NCBI GenBank assembly: GCA_965198045.1
Contig: CBDAOL010000004.1
Coordinates: 61,441 to 125,440, forward strand
DNA: 64,000 nucleotides
Direction: 5' to 3'
Origin: CBDDEC01 sp965198045
Lineage (GTDB): Bacteria; Chloroflexota; Dehalococcoidia; UBA2979
Shown here piece by piece: positions 1 through 8,823 of the stretch. Numbering within the stretch: position 1 is the stretch's first letter; every line of letters starts with the position of its first letter. Under the pieces are notes generated by a model, which was not told the origin of the DNA, ran no database searches, and saw nothing but the letters and a program-made list of their open reading frames with translations. Both the position numbers and the translations under genes were made by a program.

Positions 1-1
1 C

Positions 2-373
2 CACGCCACCCCGCACGACGAAACCGCGATCCTCACACGCGTCACGCCCGAGGAACGAGCCCGCACCCACCTCGATGACATCGATGTGAGCGTGGTGGCA
101 TGTGGCCACACGCACATGCAGATGGATCGCACGATCGGCGACGTCCGCGTGATCAACGCCGGCAGCGTGGGCATGCCCTCCGGCGCGACGGGCGCCTACT
201 GGCTGCTGCTCGGCCCGGACGTCGAGTTCCGCCACACGACATACGACCTCGACGCAGCAGCCGCCCTCGTGCGCACGACCGAGTACTCGAGCGCCGAGCA
301 CTTCGCGTCCCGCACCATCCTTGCCCCACCGAGCGAAGACGACATGCTCCGCGCCTTCGGCGAGATCGCGTAA
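2..373 (+). CDS. Metallophosphoesterase family protein, C-terminal part (5' end outside window)
   Basis: An open frame runs from the first bases of the window to a TAA at 371-373, so the start lies upstream. The visible part carries GHTH (CGHTHMQM) followed by INAGSVGMP, the last metal-ligand block and the NPGS-like block of calcineurin-type phosphoesterases of the YfcE/ApaH-like group. The N-terminal DxH, GDxxD and GNHD/GNCD blocks would be upstream and cannot be checked. The substrate is unknown; proteins of this kind hydrolyse phosphodiesters with two bound metal ions. It converges with the DUF2283 gene on the other strand, the two stops being directly adjacent. Confidence 0.7.
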   Translation, partial: HATPHDETAILTRVTPEERARTHLDDIDVSVVACGHTHMQMDRTIGDVRVINAGSVGMPSGATGAYWLLLGPDVEFRHTTYDLDAAAALVRTTEYSSAEHFASRTILAPPSEDDMLRAFGEIA

Positions 374-634
374 CTAGGCGAGGATTTTGAGCGAATGCCC
401 GCTGTCGGAGATGAGGCGATCGATCTCCTCGGCGTGCGGCATCCCCTGGAGGTCGATCCCGCCCGAGACTCCTACAAACTCGACGCCAACCACCGTGCCG
501 TCAGACGCGTAGTCGATCATTCGGAGTTCATCGAGCCGAGCAGTGCGAGCTACCTCGGTGTCGGCGAATGTGACGTAGAGGCAGTCCGCTTCGCGGTCGA
601 GTTCGACTCGTGGGGAGCTGTCAGCCATCCGCAA
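374..634 (-). CDS. DUF2283 family small protein
   Basis: An 86-residue protein matching the DUF2283 pattern: a YDREAD-like start (VELDREADCLYVTFAD), a LDELRMIDYASDGTVVGVEF core and a GIDLQGMP ending. Start is TTG at 634 or, equally possible, ATG at 628. That ATG overlaps the native stop of a DUF4258 gene (ATGGCTGA), so the two were translationally coupled in the order DUF4258-DUF2283, a pairing known from many genomes and often regarded as a toxin-antitoxin-like module. An IS element now sits inside the upstream partner, about 20 bp from this start, so this gene has probably lost its native promoter and coupling. Function is not established for the family. Confidence 0.8.
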   Translation of the reverse strand: MRMADSSPRVELDREADCLYVTFADTEVARTARLDELRMIDYASDGTVVGVEFVGVSGGIDLQGMPHAEEIDRLISDSGHSLKILA

Positions 635-656
635 CGACCGTCTTCACCAGGAGGGG

Positions 657-697
657 TGACCGGACCCCCTTTGCGAGACCACCGCTTATGAGAGTCC
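657..697. repeat. Terminal inverted repeat of the IS, orfB side
   Basis: Begins TGACCGGACCCC and ends ATGAGAGTCC; aligned with the reverse complement of 1855-1896 it differs only in a short central stretch (CTTTG versus GTGAGA) and a few single bases. The orfB stop (686-688) lies inside it. The outer flank 653-656 is GGGG, one copy of the target duplication. Confidence 0.9.
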
Positions 698-1510
698 AGC
701 GTGTTGCTGAGCCTCCCAGCGCTCGGCGTAGGTAGCCGGGGCGAGCCAGCCCAGGCTGCTGTGCGGGCGCTTCGTGTTGTACTCGATCCGCCAGTCCTCG
801 ATCAGCACCTGCGCCTCGAGCAGGCTGTCGAACTGCTCGACGGCCAGGAACTCGTCGCGCAGCCGGCCGTTGAACGACTCGACGAATGGGTTTTCCCACG
901 GCGCACCGGGCTCGATGTAGCTGCTGCCCGTACCGCTGAACCGGCACCAGTCGCGCAGCGCGTTGGCCGTGAGCTCGGGCCCGTTGTCGCAGCGGATGTA
1001 CCCCGGCGCCGTCCCGCGCCCGGCGACGATCCGGTCGAGCGTGGCGGCGGTGGCGTCGGCGTTGATGCGCCTGGCGGCCACCACCGCCAGCGCCTCCCGC
1101 GTGTGCTCGTCGACGATGTTGAGCAGCTTCAGGACCCGCCCGTCCGCGGTCTGGTCGAACTGGAAGTCCAGCGCCCAGACGTGGTTCGGCCGCTCAGCAC
1201 TCAGCCGCCTGGCGGGCTGAGCCGAGTCCCCCAGACGCTGACGCTTGCGTCGTGTCAGCGGGACGCGCAGCCCCTCCTCACGCCAGAGCCGTTGCACCCG
1301 CTTGCGGTTCACGGTCCATCCCTCCTCGCGCAAGGTCGCCCATGCGCGGCGGTATCCCCAGCGGGGGTGGCCACGCGAGAAGGCGTGCAACTCCGTCCTG
1401 AGCGCGTCGTCGCCGCGGCCGCGCGCCGGCAGGCGGCGCTGCGTGGAGCGGTGCTGGCCGGTGACCCGGCATGCCCGCCGTTCCGACAACGCGAGGCGGT
1501 CCTGCAACAT
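686..1510 (-). CDS. IS3-family transposase orfB (DDE integrase domain)
   Basis: 274 residues from an internal ATG; in vivo it is probably made mainly as an OrfAB fusion by -1 frameshifting. The upstream -1 frame reads GKLVSPSRRREAV before the ATG, the usual IS3 linker. An HTH_21-like region (RGHPRWGYRRAWATLREEG) precedes an rve integrase core with the catalytic triad in LDFQFD, IRCDNGPE and FVESFNGRLRDE, spaced as in IS3 (second D to E 35 residues). The C-terminus ends in the typical YNTKRPHSSLG motif. Full length for the family, no lesions seen. Confidence 0.92.
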   Translation of the reverse strand: MLQDRLALSERRACRVTGQHRSTQRRLPARGRGDDALRTELHAFSRGHPRWGYRRAWATLREEGWTVNRKRVQRLWREEGLRVPLTRRKRQRLGDSAQPARRLSAERPNHVWALDFQFDQTADGRVLKLLNIVDEHTREALAVVAARRINADATAATLDRIVAGRGTAPGYIRCDNGPELTANALRDWCRFSGTGSSYIEPGAPWENPFVESFNGRLRDEFLAVEQFDSLLEAQVLIEDWRIEYNTKRPHSSLGWLAPATYAERWEAQQHAGLS

Positions 1511-1539
1511 GCAGACCGCCTCGCGCCGGCGCGACGGGC

Positions 1540-1818
1540 TTACCAGTTTCCCCGGGCGACCTCCTTGAGCGCGTCGATCTCGAGTTCCTTGTCGGCGACG
1601 ATCCGCTTCAGCCGCGCGTTCTCGCGCTCCAGCTCGCGCAGCCGTTTGGCGTCGTCGGCCTTCATCCCGCCGTACTGGTTGCGCCAGCGGTGGTAGGTCT
1701 GCTCCGAGATCTCGACCCGTTTCGCCGCCTCCGCGATCGTCTGCCCCTCACCGAGCAGCCGCTCCACCTCCCGCAGCTTGCGCACAATCTGCTCAGGCGT
1801 GTGCCTGCGTCGTTTCAC
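1540..1818 (-). CDS. IS3-family transposase orfA (HTH DNA-binding protein)
   Basis: 92 residues. The N-terminal half is the HTH_Tnp_1 helix-turn-helix (PEQIVRKLREVERLLGEG, then SEQTYHRWRNQYGG), and the C-terminal half is a leucine-zipper coiled coil (ELERENARLKRIVADKELE) used for OrfA/OrfAB multimerisation. It ends ...ARGNW-stop. The last codons contain the frameshift heptamer. It starts ATG at 1818, about 40 bp inside the element's end. Confidence 0.92.
   Translation of the reverse strand: MKRRRHTPEQIVRKLREVERLLGEGQTIAEAAKRVEISEQTYHRWRNQYGGMKADDAKRLRELERENARLKRIVADKELEIDALKEVARGNW
1546..1552 (-). promoter_or_regulatory. Programmed -1 ribosomal frameshift site (G GGA AAC) in the IS
   Basis: On the minus strand the orfA codons CGG GGA AAC contain the heptamer G_GGA_AAC, a canonical X_XXY_YYZ slippery site in the orfA zero frame. 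Slipping one base back puts ribosomes into the orfB frame, which is open here (PGKLVSPSRRREAV) and has no stop before the orfB ATG. The orfA stop follows two codons later. IS3 elements are known to make OrfAB this way; no obvious pseudoknot was worked out. Confidence 0.75.
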
Positions 1819-1854
1819 CGTGATGTCCTCCTCCGCCCACCTTCGCGGGCCAAA

Positions 1855-1896
1855 GGACTCTCATCAACGGTGGTCTCGTCTCACGGGGTCAGGTCA
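1855..1896. repeat. Terminal inverted repeat of the IS, orfA side
   Basis: The reverse complement starts TGACCTGACCCC and contains the same inner blocks as 657-697. The base pairs 1897-1900 are GGGG, the second copy of the target duplication. Confidence 0.9.
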
Positions 1897-2104
1897 GGGG
1901 CCGCGTGCCGTCGTCCACGTACACTCTAACCTCCCGCCCTTCGAAGATGCCTCCGTAGATGGTGGTCGGTGGAGCGGAGCCCCGGGTTGGCGCCGGGCGC
2001 GCGAGATCGAAGTTGGCCAGAACCCACGACACAGCCGCGTCACTGACTCCGCGTTGCCCCATCCGCCTCCGCGCGTGGCGAGTAGCACGCCAATTCGGCA
2101 ACAC
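1889..2104 (-). pseudogene. DUF4258 family protein, 3' end displaced by the IS
   Basis: 71 residues from a GTG start, with the DUF4258 layout: ATRHARRRMGQRGVS, WVLANFDLARP, then YGG...GREVRVYVDDG. Translation now runs into the IS repeat and stops after ...GTRPLT. Removing the IS and one GGGG copy restores the frame as ...GTRPLLVKTVVADG followed by TGA at 621-623, a natural beta-strand end for this family, and that TGA overlaps the DUF2283 ATG. So the native protein was about 80 residues and lost roughly its last ten. DUF4258 proteins are often paired with DUF2283 or HTH partners and are suspected RNase-like toxins; the truncated form may be inactive. Confidence 0.8.
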
Positions 2105-2183
2105 TCATCCGCTCAGGTGCCCTGAGATCATATCAGATGCTCCGGACCACCCGGTCAGGCCCGAGTTGTCGCCCAATCGCCAG

Positions 2184-3413
2184 CTACGGCCGCCATTCGC
2201 CGCGGGCGACGGCGGGGATGAACGAGGCGAGTTCGGGTTCGGGGAAGCGCACGACCGAGCCGCGTTCCGCCGAGAGGTAGCAGGCCATGAGCACCTCCGT
2301 GACCGCCAGGCCGTCGTGCCAGGTCTCCTCGGGCGCGGTGCCGTCGAGGAAGGCGCGCACCATGTGGCGGTTCTCCTCGGCGTAGCCGTAGGCGGCCGGT
2401 TCGTCGGCGATTACCGGCATCAGGCCTGCTCCGCGTTCTGCTTCTCGACCAGGTCCTCGCCCTCGCTGCCCGTGACGTTGCGCGAGAAGAACACCTCGAG
2501 GTCGGAGTTCAGCGAGTCGACCTGCATCGAGTACTCGGGGCCGAGCAGCTCCATGCGCAGACGCAGCCCCGCCCCCACAAAGTTCCACGAGGTCGTCGCC
2601 TCGACCAGCGCGGGCCGGCCGCCCGCGTTCAGCGTCACCACCGCGCGCGCGAAGTCCTCGGCGGGCGTCTGTGTGTAGTCGACGCCGAACTCCTCCTGCA
2701 GCGCCGATGCGTACTTGGGGTCGCTCCACTTCAGCGAGGCGATCTGCGCGCTCACGTCGACCACCTCGACGGTCGAGCGAGGCTGGCCGGGCTCCGTCAG
2801 CAGGAACCGCGCAGCCTCGAACGAGTGGCAGAGCATGTCGTTGAGGACGCCCCCGCCCTGGCGCTCGCCGGACCAGAACCACGGCATGTGCGGCCCCGCG
2901 TGCTCCTCGGACGCGCGTGCGAGGTAGGGACGGCCGCTGGCCGGCACGCCGCGCCGCCAAATGATCCCCTTGCCTCGGGCCAGGCTCGGCGCGAACACTT
3001 GGTTCTCGAGGTAGCCGTGCGTGAGCGCGGCCTCCTCGACCAGCTCGAGCATCCGCGTGCCCTCGGCGACGTTGCGCGCGAGCGGTTTCTCGCACGCCAC
3101 GCCGAGGAGTTCGAGGTCGCCCTGCATCGCCGCCACGATCTCCTCGACGACCGCGACGCGGGCATCGTTCGGCGCGCAGATCCAGATCGCCTGCACGTTC
3201 GGGTCGCACCAGCTCTGTGATCGAAGCGTGGACCGTGGGGTCGCCCACGCCGAGGTCGCGCGCCAGGGCGGCCGCCTCCTCGGCGTGCGCGCGTGTGGGT
3301 GCGAAGACGCCGGCCACGTCGGCATCGCGGACCGAGACGAGGCTCTGGATGTGGAACTGCGCGACGAACCCCGCGCCCACGAACCCGATCCCCAGCCGCT
3401 GACCGCTCGCCAT
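2184..3413 (-). pseudogene. Gfo/Idh/MocA family oxidoreductase, frame broken twice
   Basis: The ATG at 3413 opens a Rossmann start (GIGFVGAGFVAQFHIQSL, the GxGxxA/G NAD(P) fingerprint). After ...ITELV the conserved sequence jumps to another frame (DPNVQAIWICAPN, then GVACEKPLARN with the family's EKP motif, and GGVLNDMLCH), and near 2423 returns to the first frame for the C-terminus (YAEENRHMVRAFLDG to the stop at 2184). Restoring CG near 3207 (giving LVRDPNV) and one base in the GG at 2423-2424 gives one 410-residue protein, normal for the family. Two compensating small deletions in one gene suggest sequence error more than decay. Substrate unknown; the family oxidises sugar or inositol hydroxyls or carries out related NAD(P)-linked reactions. 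Confidence 0.75.
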
Positions 3414-3544
3414 CGTGCTCCGCCCCTCGCTGCGCCCCCACCGTCCGTCGAGGTCTCCCCGACCGACGGCGACGATAGCGCATCGCCGCTCGACGTTGGC
3501 CCGCCGATCGAGGCGGGGACGGCCGCTACACTCCTCGCGACGCC

Positions 3545-3837
3545 CTTCTTCAATCCCTCCGCAAGTCCTACATCGGGGACCCTTACCCCTCGCTGGCTAC
3601 GCCCGTCCGGACGTCGAACGTCGCGCACCGACGCACCTCAACTTCGGCCGCGGCATCCACTTCTGCGTCGGCATGCCCGCCGTTCGCATCCTCCGCGAGA
3701 CGATGATCGAAGCGCTGCTCGCGCGCTTCGACACCCTCGAGGTCGCCCGCCGCGGCGTCGAGTGGGGCGGCACGCTCCCGCTTCGCGGCCCGCGCTCTCT
3801 CAAGCTTGTGGGCAAGCTCGTCGGCGCGAGCGAATAG
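3545..3837 (+). pseudogene. Cytochrome P450 remnant with most of the protein deleted
   Basis: Only the two ends of a P450 remain. The 5' part encodes FFNPS, then in a second frame SYIGDPYPSLA, the same N-terminal signature as the intact P450 at 5346 (YFNPFRPSYLRDPYPSLA). It then passes directly into the heme region HLNFGRGIHFCVGMPAVRI, which has the FGxGxHxCxG cysteine loop, and the final strands to the stop at 3835-3837. About 330 residues, including the ExxR and I helices, are missing. No plausible start codon or product exists. It is probably a decayed paralogue of the downstream P450. Confidence 0.75.
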
Positions 3838-3944
3838 AGGGCCGATAGCACCTCGTCTGCACCTCCCGTCGCCCGATGGCTACGCTGACTCCAGCGACCG
3901 GCGCGATCGCTCCTCGGGTGGTCCGCGCCTAGAGAGACGCCGCC

Positions 3945-5222
3945 ATGCCCCGCCTTGCCCTCGCCGCCCTCGCCGCGCTGTTGCTCGCCGCCTGCAGCTC
4001 GAACACCCCGCCGCCGGAGGCGTCGCCAACGCTGGAGGTGACGACAAGGCCCGAGGCGACTCCAACGCCCGAGGTGACAGCGACCGTCTCCGCCTCGCCG
4101 ACCGTCGAGGCCCGGCCGACAGTCGCCGCCACGCCGCCCCCAGCCCAGGTGACGCAGACAGCCGAGCCGACTCCCGAGCCGTGGCCCTCGTCGGTGATCG
4201 AGGTCGCGACCGGCGCGTACGTGACGATCGCAGAGGGCAAACGGGTGAACCTTGTCGGGGACGGAACCTTCGCCATTGGCCCGCGGCCGGCGTACCCGTG
4301 CGACGAGGGGGAGGGTGGGGCCTAGGTGGATGGTCGTTTCGTCGAGGGCGCCGACTGCGGTCGCTTCTCACCGGACGGACGCTGGATGACCTACCGAGTC
4401 CGGATCCCTGGCTCGGCGAGGAACGATTGGGACCAATGGCTCGTCGACGCTGAGGCGGGAACAACGCGGCTGCTGATCGCTGGTGTCCGCAGCTGCGGCG
4501 GGTGCGACGGAGTAAGCGGTCCACAGTTCTCACCAGACAGCCGCCGGCTCGTGGTCGCGGAGTACATCGATGCTGGGAGACTGTTCCTCGCTGATCTGGC
4601 GGCCGACGACCTGCGGGTCATCGCGGAGGGGCGTGGGCTCGCCATGCCCAGCTGGTCCAAGGACGGTTCGCGAATGCTCTACTCACCGGACGGCACCCGC
4701 GTGCTCCTCGAGGACTTTGCTCGCGGTACCACTGCGGAGCTGTCTGGCCTGCCGTGGCCGGCCACGTTCGATACGACGGATCGATTGATCTACTCGCCTG
4801 CCGTTGGCGGCGGCACCGCAGCGCGTACTACGCATGTCGTCGACGCTTCCTCGCTCACCCGTCTGGTCGAGGCCCCGGGTGAACCTACCCGTCGCTTCTT
4901 CGGGCCCGGGCGCTCCGCGGTTGCTGTCAGCCCTCGTGGGCTGGTCCTCGCGCTTGAGGCCGCGCCGGGCGGCACGCAGGGCACGACTGTGTACGCGCCT
5001 GACTTCGTGGACGGGCGCTGCTTCGCGAATGTACTCGGCGCAGCCGTCTCGCCGGACGGAGCCTTCGTGGCGATGAGCGAACACGCGCTGGACACGCCGC
5101 CTGGCCGAGTGCCCTGGGAGATCGTCGTCTTCGATGTCGAGGCGGGCGAGGTGTCGAGGGTGGGAAGCCGCCTCCTCTCCGAGGCGCCTCCCGTTATCCG
5201 CTGGAACGAAGGGGGCCGCTGA
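3945..5222 (+). pseudogene. Lipoprotein with beta-propeller (TolB/PD40-like) repeats, interrupted by in-frame TAG
   Basis: ATG 3945 opens a lipoprotein signal peptide (LALAALAALLLAACSS) and a Thr/Pro-rich stalk of about 60 residues. After ...CDEGEGGA the frame meets TAG at 4323-4325 and continues in the same frame as VDGRFVEGADCGRFSPDGRW. The downstream part has several FSPDG/FSPDSRR/YSPDG/VSPDGAF turns typical of TolB/PD40 beta-propeller blades. Read through, it would be a 425-residue surface lipoprotein. The downstream part (GTG at 4326, 298 aa) has no signal peptide of its own, so as written the gene is split by a nonsense change or a base error. Ligand unknown. Confidence 0.75.
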
Positions 5223-5345
5223 TCCACGTGACCCCCTCATTCTTCGGACCGTGACACCTCATGACCATCGCTAGCCGACGCCACGCCGCCGTCGATCTAC
5301 ACTGCGGAGCGTCGAGGTGAGCACGACGGCAGGCGAGGCGAGGCG

Positions 5346-6554
5346 TTGGCGTACTTCAATCCGTTCCGGCCCTCCTACCTGCGCGATCCCTATCCCTCGC
5401 TGGCGCGGCTGAGCGAGGACGATCCGGTCCATTACTCGAAGCAGATGCAGGCCTGGGTGGTCACCCGTTACGCCGATTGCGTCGAGGTGCTGCGGGACCA
5501 GGAGCACTACTCGTCCAACCCGCGGTCGGCCGGGGGGCGCATGGCGGGGATGGTGGAAAAGGCGCGCAGCCGGTCGCCGCTGGGCGAGACGCCCCTGATC
5601 GTGCACTCCGATCCGCCCGTGCACACGCGCCTGCGCTCGATCGTCAACCGGGCGTTCACGCCGCGCATGGTCGAGTCGCGCCGAGATACGATCCATCGCT
5701 ATGCACGGGAGATCCTCGAACGAGTGCCCGACGGCGAGCCGTTCGAGCTGATCCAGACATTGGCCTATCCGCTGCCGCTGCTGGTCACCGGCGACCTGCT
5801 CGGGCTGCCTGACGAGGACCGCGAGACCGTGCACAACTGGGCACGCGCGATCATCCTCGGCACCTCGGGCGAGCGCATCCCACGCGAGGCGATCACGGCG
5901 GCGCGAGCCGGAGCGGAGGCACTGCGGGCGTACCTCGAGCGCTTCCGCGAGGAGCACGACGGCGAGACCGACCGTTCGCTGATCTACATCCTGACCGAGG
6001 CGGAGGCGGAGGGTGATGTGCTCTCGGCCGACGAGCTCCTCGCCTTCGTCACGTTCCTCTACACCGCCGGCACGACGCCGGTCGGTTCCGCGCTGGCGAA
6101 CGGCGTGTCACTGCTCCTCGAGCATCCGGACCAGCTGGCACGGCTACGAGAGGATCCGGCGCTGATGCCGGACGCAGTGTCCGAGATGCTGCGCTTCGAC
6201 GGGCCGACACACGTCCACTTCCGCTGGGTGTCAGAGCCGGTCGAACTCGGCGGCCGACACCTGCGCCTCGGCGACTCGGTGCTTGCGATGGGCGGCGCGG
6301 CCACGCGCGACCCGGAGGCGTTCGAGGATCCCGACACGTTCGATGTCGGACGCGGCCGTTCGCGGCACGTCAACTTCGGCCTCGGACCGCACTTCTGCCT
6401 CGGCGCGCCGTTGGCGGAAATGGAGCTCGAGATCATGTTCGCGGAGCTGCTCGAACGCTTCGACGGACTCGAGCTCGGAGGTGACGGAGCCCTGCGCGAG
6501 GAGAACTTCCAGATGCGCGGCATGCGTCGGCTGGAGCTCATCGGGCGCAGCTAG
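5346..6554 (+). CDS. Cytochrome P450
   Basis: 402 residues, full length for a soluble bacterial P450; the TTG start at 5346 lies just behind the purine-rich GGCGAGGCGAGG. Visible landmarks: ExxR as EMLR in the K helix, the heme-ligand loop FGLGPHFCLGA (Cys near residue 351), and an I helix reading FLYTAGTTPVGS near residue 240. The I helix lacks the usual acid-alcohol pair (AGxE/DTT), which normally delivers protons for O-O cleavage, so the chemistry may depend on substrate or be altered. It needs redox partners, none of which are encoded nearby. A gutted paralogue lies 1.5 kb upstream. Confidence 0.9.
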   Translation: MAYFNPFRPSYLRDPYPSLARLSEDDPVHYSKQMQAWVVTRYADCVEVLRDQEHYSSNPRSAGGRMAGMVEKARSRSPLGETPLIVHSDPPVHTRLRSIVNRAFTPRMVESRRDTIHRYAREILERVPDGEPFELIQTLAYPLPLLVTGDLLGLPDEDRETVHNWARAIILGTSGERIPREAITAARAGAEALRAYLERFREEHDGETDRSLIYILTEAEAEGDVLSADELLAFVTFLYTAGTTPVGSALANGVSLLLEHPDQLARLREDPALMPDAVSEMLRFDGPTHVHFRWVSEPVELGGRHLRLGDSVLAMGGAATRDPEAFEDPDTFDVGRGRSRHVNFGLGPHFCLGAPLAEMELEIMFAELLERFDGLELGGDGALREENFQMRGMRRLELIGRS

Positions 6555-6617
6555 CGCCCGTCCACGTCCACCTCAGCGCGCGGCCGATCGCCCTCGAACG
6601 GTCGAGGACAAAGAGAA

Positions 6618-6643
6618 GGGACGGTGCCCGAAGGCACCGCCCC
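6618..6643. terminator. Hairpin terminator between convergent P450 and SBP genes
   Basis: GGGACGGTGCC-CGAA-GGCACCGCCCC, an 11-bp stem with one A.C mismatch and a stable tetraloop, placed in the 150-bp gap between two convergent genes. It is followed by TTGT only, so termination on the + strand would rest mainly on the stem. It may serve both strands. Confidence 0.6.
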
Positions 6644-6707
6644 TTGTACCCGTTGCGAGCGCCGGGTCCAGGGACGCTCGCTCCGGGAAGTCCCGGGACA
6701 TCTCCCT

Positions 6708-8488
6708 TTATACGTCGAACCAGTGGTTCGGTACCGTTTCCGTCCCCGATCCATAAGAACGGGTCTGGACGATGCCGCGCACCTCTGGTCTCCAGGCCGA
6801 CCATCCGGTGCCGGCGCCAGCCTGGGACGGGAGGTAGTATCCCATCTCCATGTTGTGCACCTGCGCATCGAAAATGAGCTCTCGCCGCGTCTCTTCGTCA
6901 AGCTCGACAGCCTGCTTGGCCGCGATCTCGTCGATGACCGGGTCGGAGATCCGGCTGTGGTTGGCCGGGTCGTCGCCGAACATACGCGGGAAGTACCCAC
7001 CGACCTCCGGGAACGGCGTCTCGTAGCCGAAGGCCACGCCGTTGAACTCGGAGCGGAAGGTCTGGGTGATGTACTTCGACGAGTAGTCCTGGCCCTCAGT
7101 CTCGAGCTTCAGGCCTGCCTCGATGAAGTAGTTGCCCATGGCCTCCGCAATGGAGTTGAACGTCGAACCGTAGCGGTTCGTCGTGTACTGCCAGGTGAAC
7201 TCGGTGCCCTCCCAGCCGTTGGCCGCGAAGATCTTCTGAGCCTCTTCTGGGTTGTACTCGAAGAACTTCGAGCTCTCACCCTGGCGGGCCGACTTCGGGT
7301 CGAGCCACCAGCGCGTGAAGCCAGCAGGGATCAGGTTGTTCCAGGTCTCGATCACATCGAGGCCGGCCTCCTTGAGGGCGGACACGTTGTAACCGAGGTC
7401 CGTCAGCGCGTCTCGGTCGTATGTCATCGAGAGCGCCTGGCGGAACATCGGGTCCTGCCATGCAGCGTCCGGGTCCCGCTCGGGCTTCGAGAAGTAGACG
7501 AACGACAGCAAGGCCGGCTGGAGGCCACGCCACTGGACGTCGCTCTGCTCATCCTGCAGTCCCAGTACGTCGTTCGCATTGATGCCCGCAACGGACGTGT
7601 TGCCCGCCTTGAACTGCGAAAGTCGGTTCTGGTACTCCGGGATGATGAACAGCTCGACGCCGTCCATGAACGGCTTGCCCTCGACGAACCACTCGGGGTT
7701 CTTCGAGTACTGGATCGACACGGACGGTTCGTACTGATCGAAGATCCACGGGCCGGTGCCGATCATGCCCAGACGCGGGTCGTACCCGCCATCCGCCTCG
7801 GTCGGCTGGATGTGCAGGACGTTGGCGTCGGCGAGCAGGTCCTTGAACGTCGCCGAGGGCGACTCGAGCTCCACGTTCAGCGTGTAGTCGTCCACCGCCT
7901 CGAACTTGGTCACGTGGCTGACCATCGTCATGTTCGGGGACTCGGGAGCGGTGAGCTTCTCCCACGAGAAGATGATGTCGTCGGTCGTCAGCTCCTTGCC
8001 GTTGACCGGGGCCTTGTTGTGGAAATTGATCCCTTGCTTGAGCTTCACGGTCCTTCTGGCCGTCGGTGGTCTCCACGGACTCGGCCGCGTCCTCCTCGGG
8101 GAGGGCCGCGTTGGGGTTGATGTCCGCGCGAGCGCCGATCTTGAAGAGACGGCTGTGCGCGTAGAGCGACACCGTCTTCGCCTCGAACGACAGGTTGCCG
8201 TAGGCGTCGATCGTCGGCGGGTCACCAAAGCGCGTCGACTGCCAGGTGCCGCCGCGCGTGATGTTCGCGAACGGGTCGACGGCCGTCGGCGCCGGGGTAG
8301 CCGTGCCACCGGTGGTGGCTGTCGGCGCCGGCGTCGCGCCGTCCCCATCGTCGTCGTCGTCATCGTCGCCACAGCCCGATCAAGGCTGCGCCGGCGAGAC
8401 CCGCGCCCGCCACGCCCGCGCCACGAAGCAAGCCTCTTCGAGAGACGCGGTGGCGGAACGTCCGGTTCCAATAGTTGGTATCTGTCAC
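6708..8488 (-). pseudogene. Family-5 ABC transporter substrate-binding protein (Tat lipoprotein), two frameshifts
   Basis: The GTG at 8488 follows GAGGGGGAAC. The first 40 residues are a twin-arginine lipoprotein signal (SRRGLLRGAG, then AALIG-C-GDDDD once one extra base in CCC 8375-8377 is removed). An acidic, Pro/Thr linker and FGDPPTIDAYGN follow, then a second extra base near 8052 shifts the frame at TTDGQK/TVKLKQG. From there the SBP_bac_5 fold is continuous (TTDDIIFSWEKL, MIGTGPWIFDQYE, KNPEWFVEGKPFMDGVEL) to the stop at 6708. The joined length of about 592 residues suits a DppA/OppA-type peptide, nickel or sugar binder. No permease or ATPase genes adjoin it. Both indels may be sequence errors. 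Confidence 0.8.
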
Positions 8489-8823
8489 AGTTCCCCCTCA
8501 CCCACAGCGACGCCCGTCCTTTGACGGACTTCCGCAAGAAGCGGCCGCGGTGGAAAGCTTTAAGCGAGCATCCCGTGCCTAGCGTGCATCTTTTGGTGAA
8601 ACACACCACTACCCGCAAGTCTGTTGGAGATACGCCACCTAAGCCCGGATTGGATCTGCCGTGCGAGCTGCAATGTGTCGCTTCTGATCGCGGCGCCGCG
8701 AGGGCACTACGAGCCGAATGGCGAGAGCTGGCGCCGGAGCTACGATGACGCTGCTCTGCACCTCCACGCCCTTTGGCGGCTAGGCTGAGCCCTCGACGAG
8801 CCGACCAGCCGAACGGGGACACC
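8489..8823. other. Divergent intergenic region, 335 bp, no gene seen
   Basis: It lies between the divergent SBP and nitroreductase genes, so it should hold both promoters. Base composition is lower in G+C than its flanks around 8580-8690. I see the SBP ribosome site next to 8488 but no convincing -35/-10 pair, riboswitch or hairpin, and no ORF with protein-like composition. Confidence 0.5.

Larger units (their letters stand above)
657..1896 (-). mobile_element. Complete IS3-family insertion sequence (IS407-like group), 1240 bp
   Basis: Both ends, both transposase frames and the target duplication can be seen. The terminal inverted repeats (657-697 and 1855-1896) begin TGACC..GACCCC and share the inner blocks CGAGACCACCG and ATGAGAGTCC. 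The element is flanked by GGGG on each side (653-656, 1897-1900), a 4-bp duplication as expected for the IS407 group. Transcription is leftwards: orfA (1818-1540) then orfB (1510-686) in the -1 frame, with a slippery heptamer between. All DDE residues are present, so the element looks able to transpose. It interrupts a DUF4258 gene. Confidence 0.93.

Noticed and set aside
701..1696. 331-codon plus-strand frame across the IS
   Set aside because: Antisense shadow of the transposase genes with no domain-like sequence.
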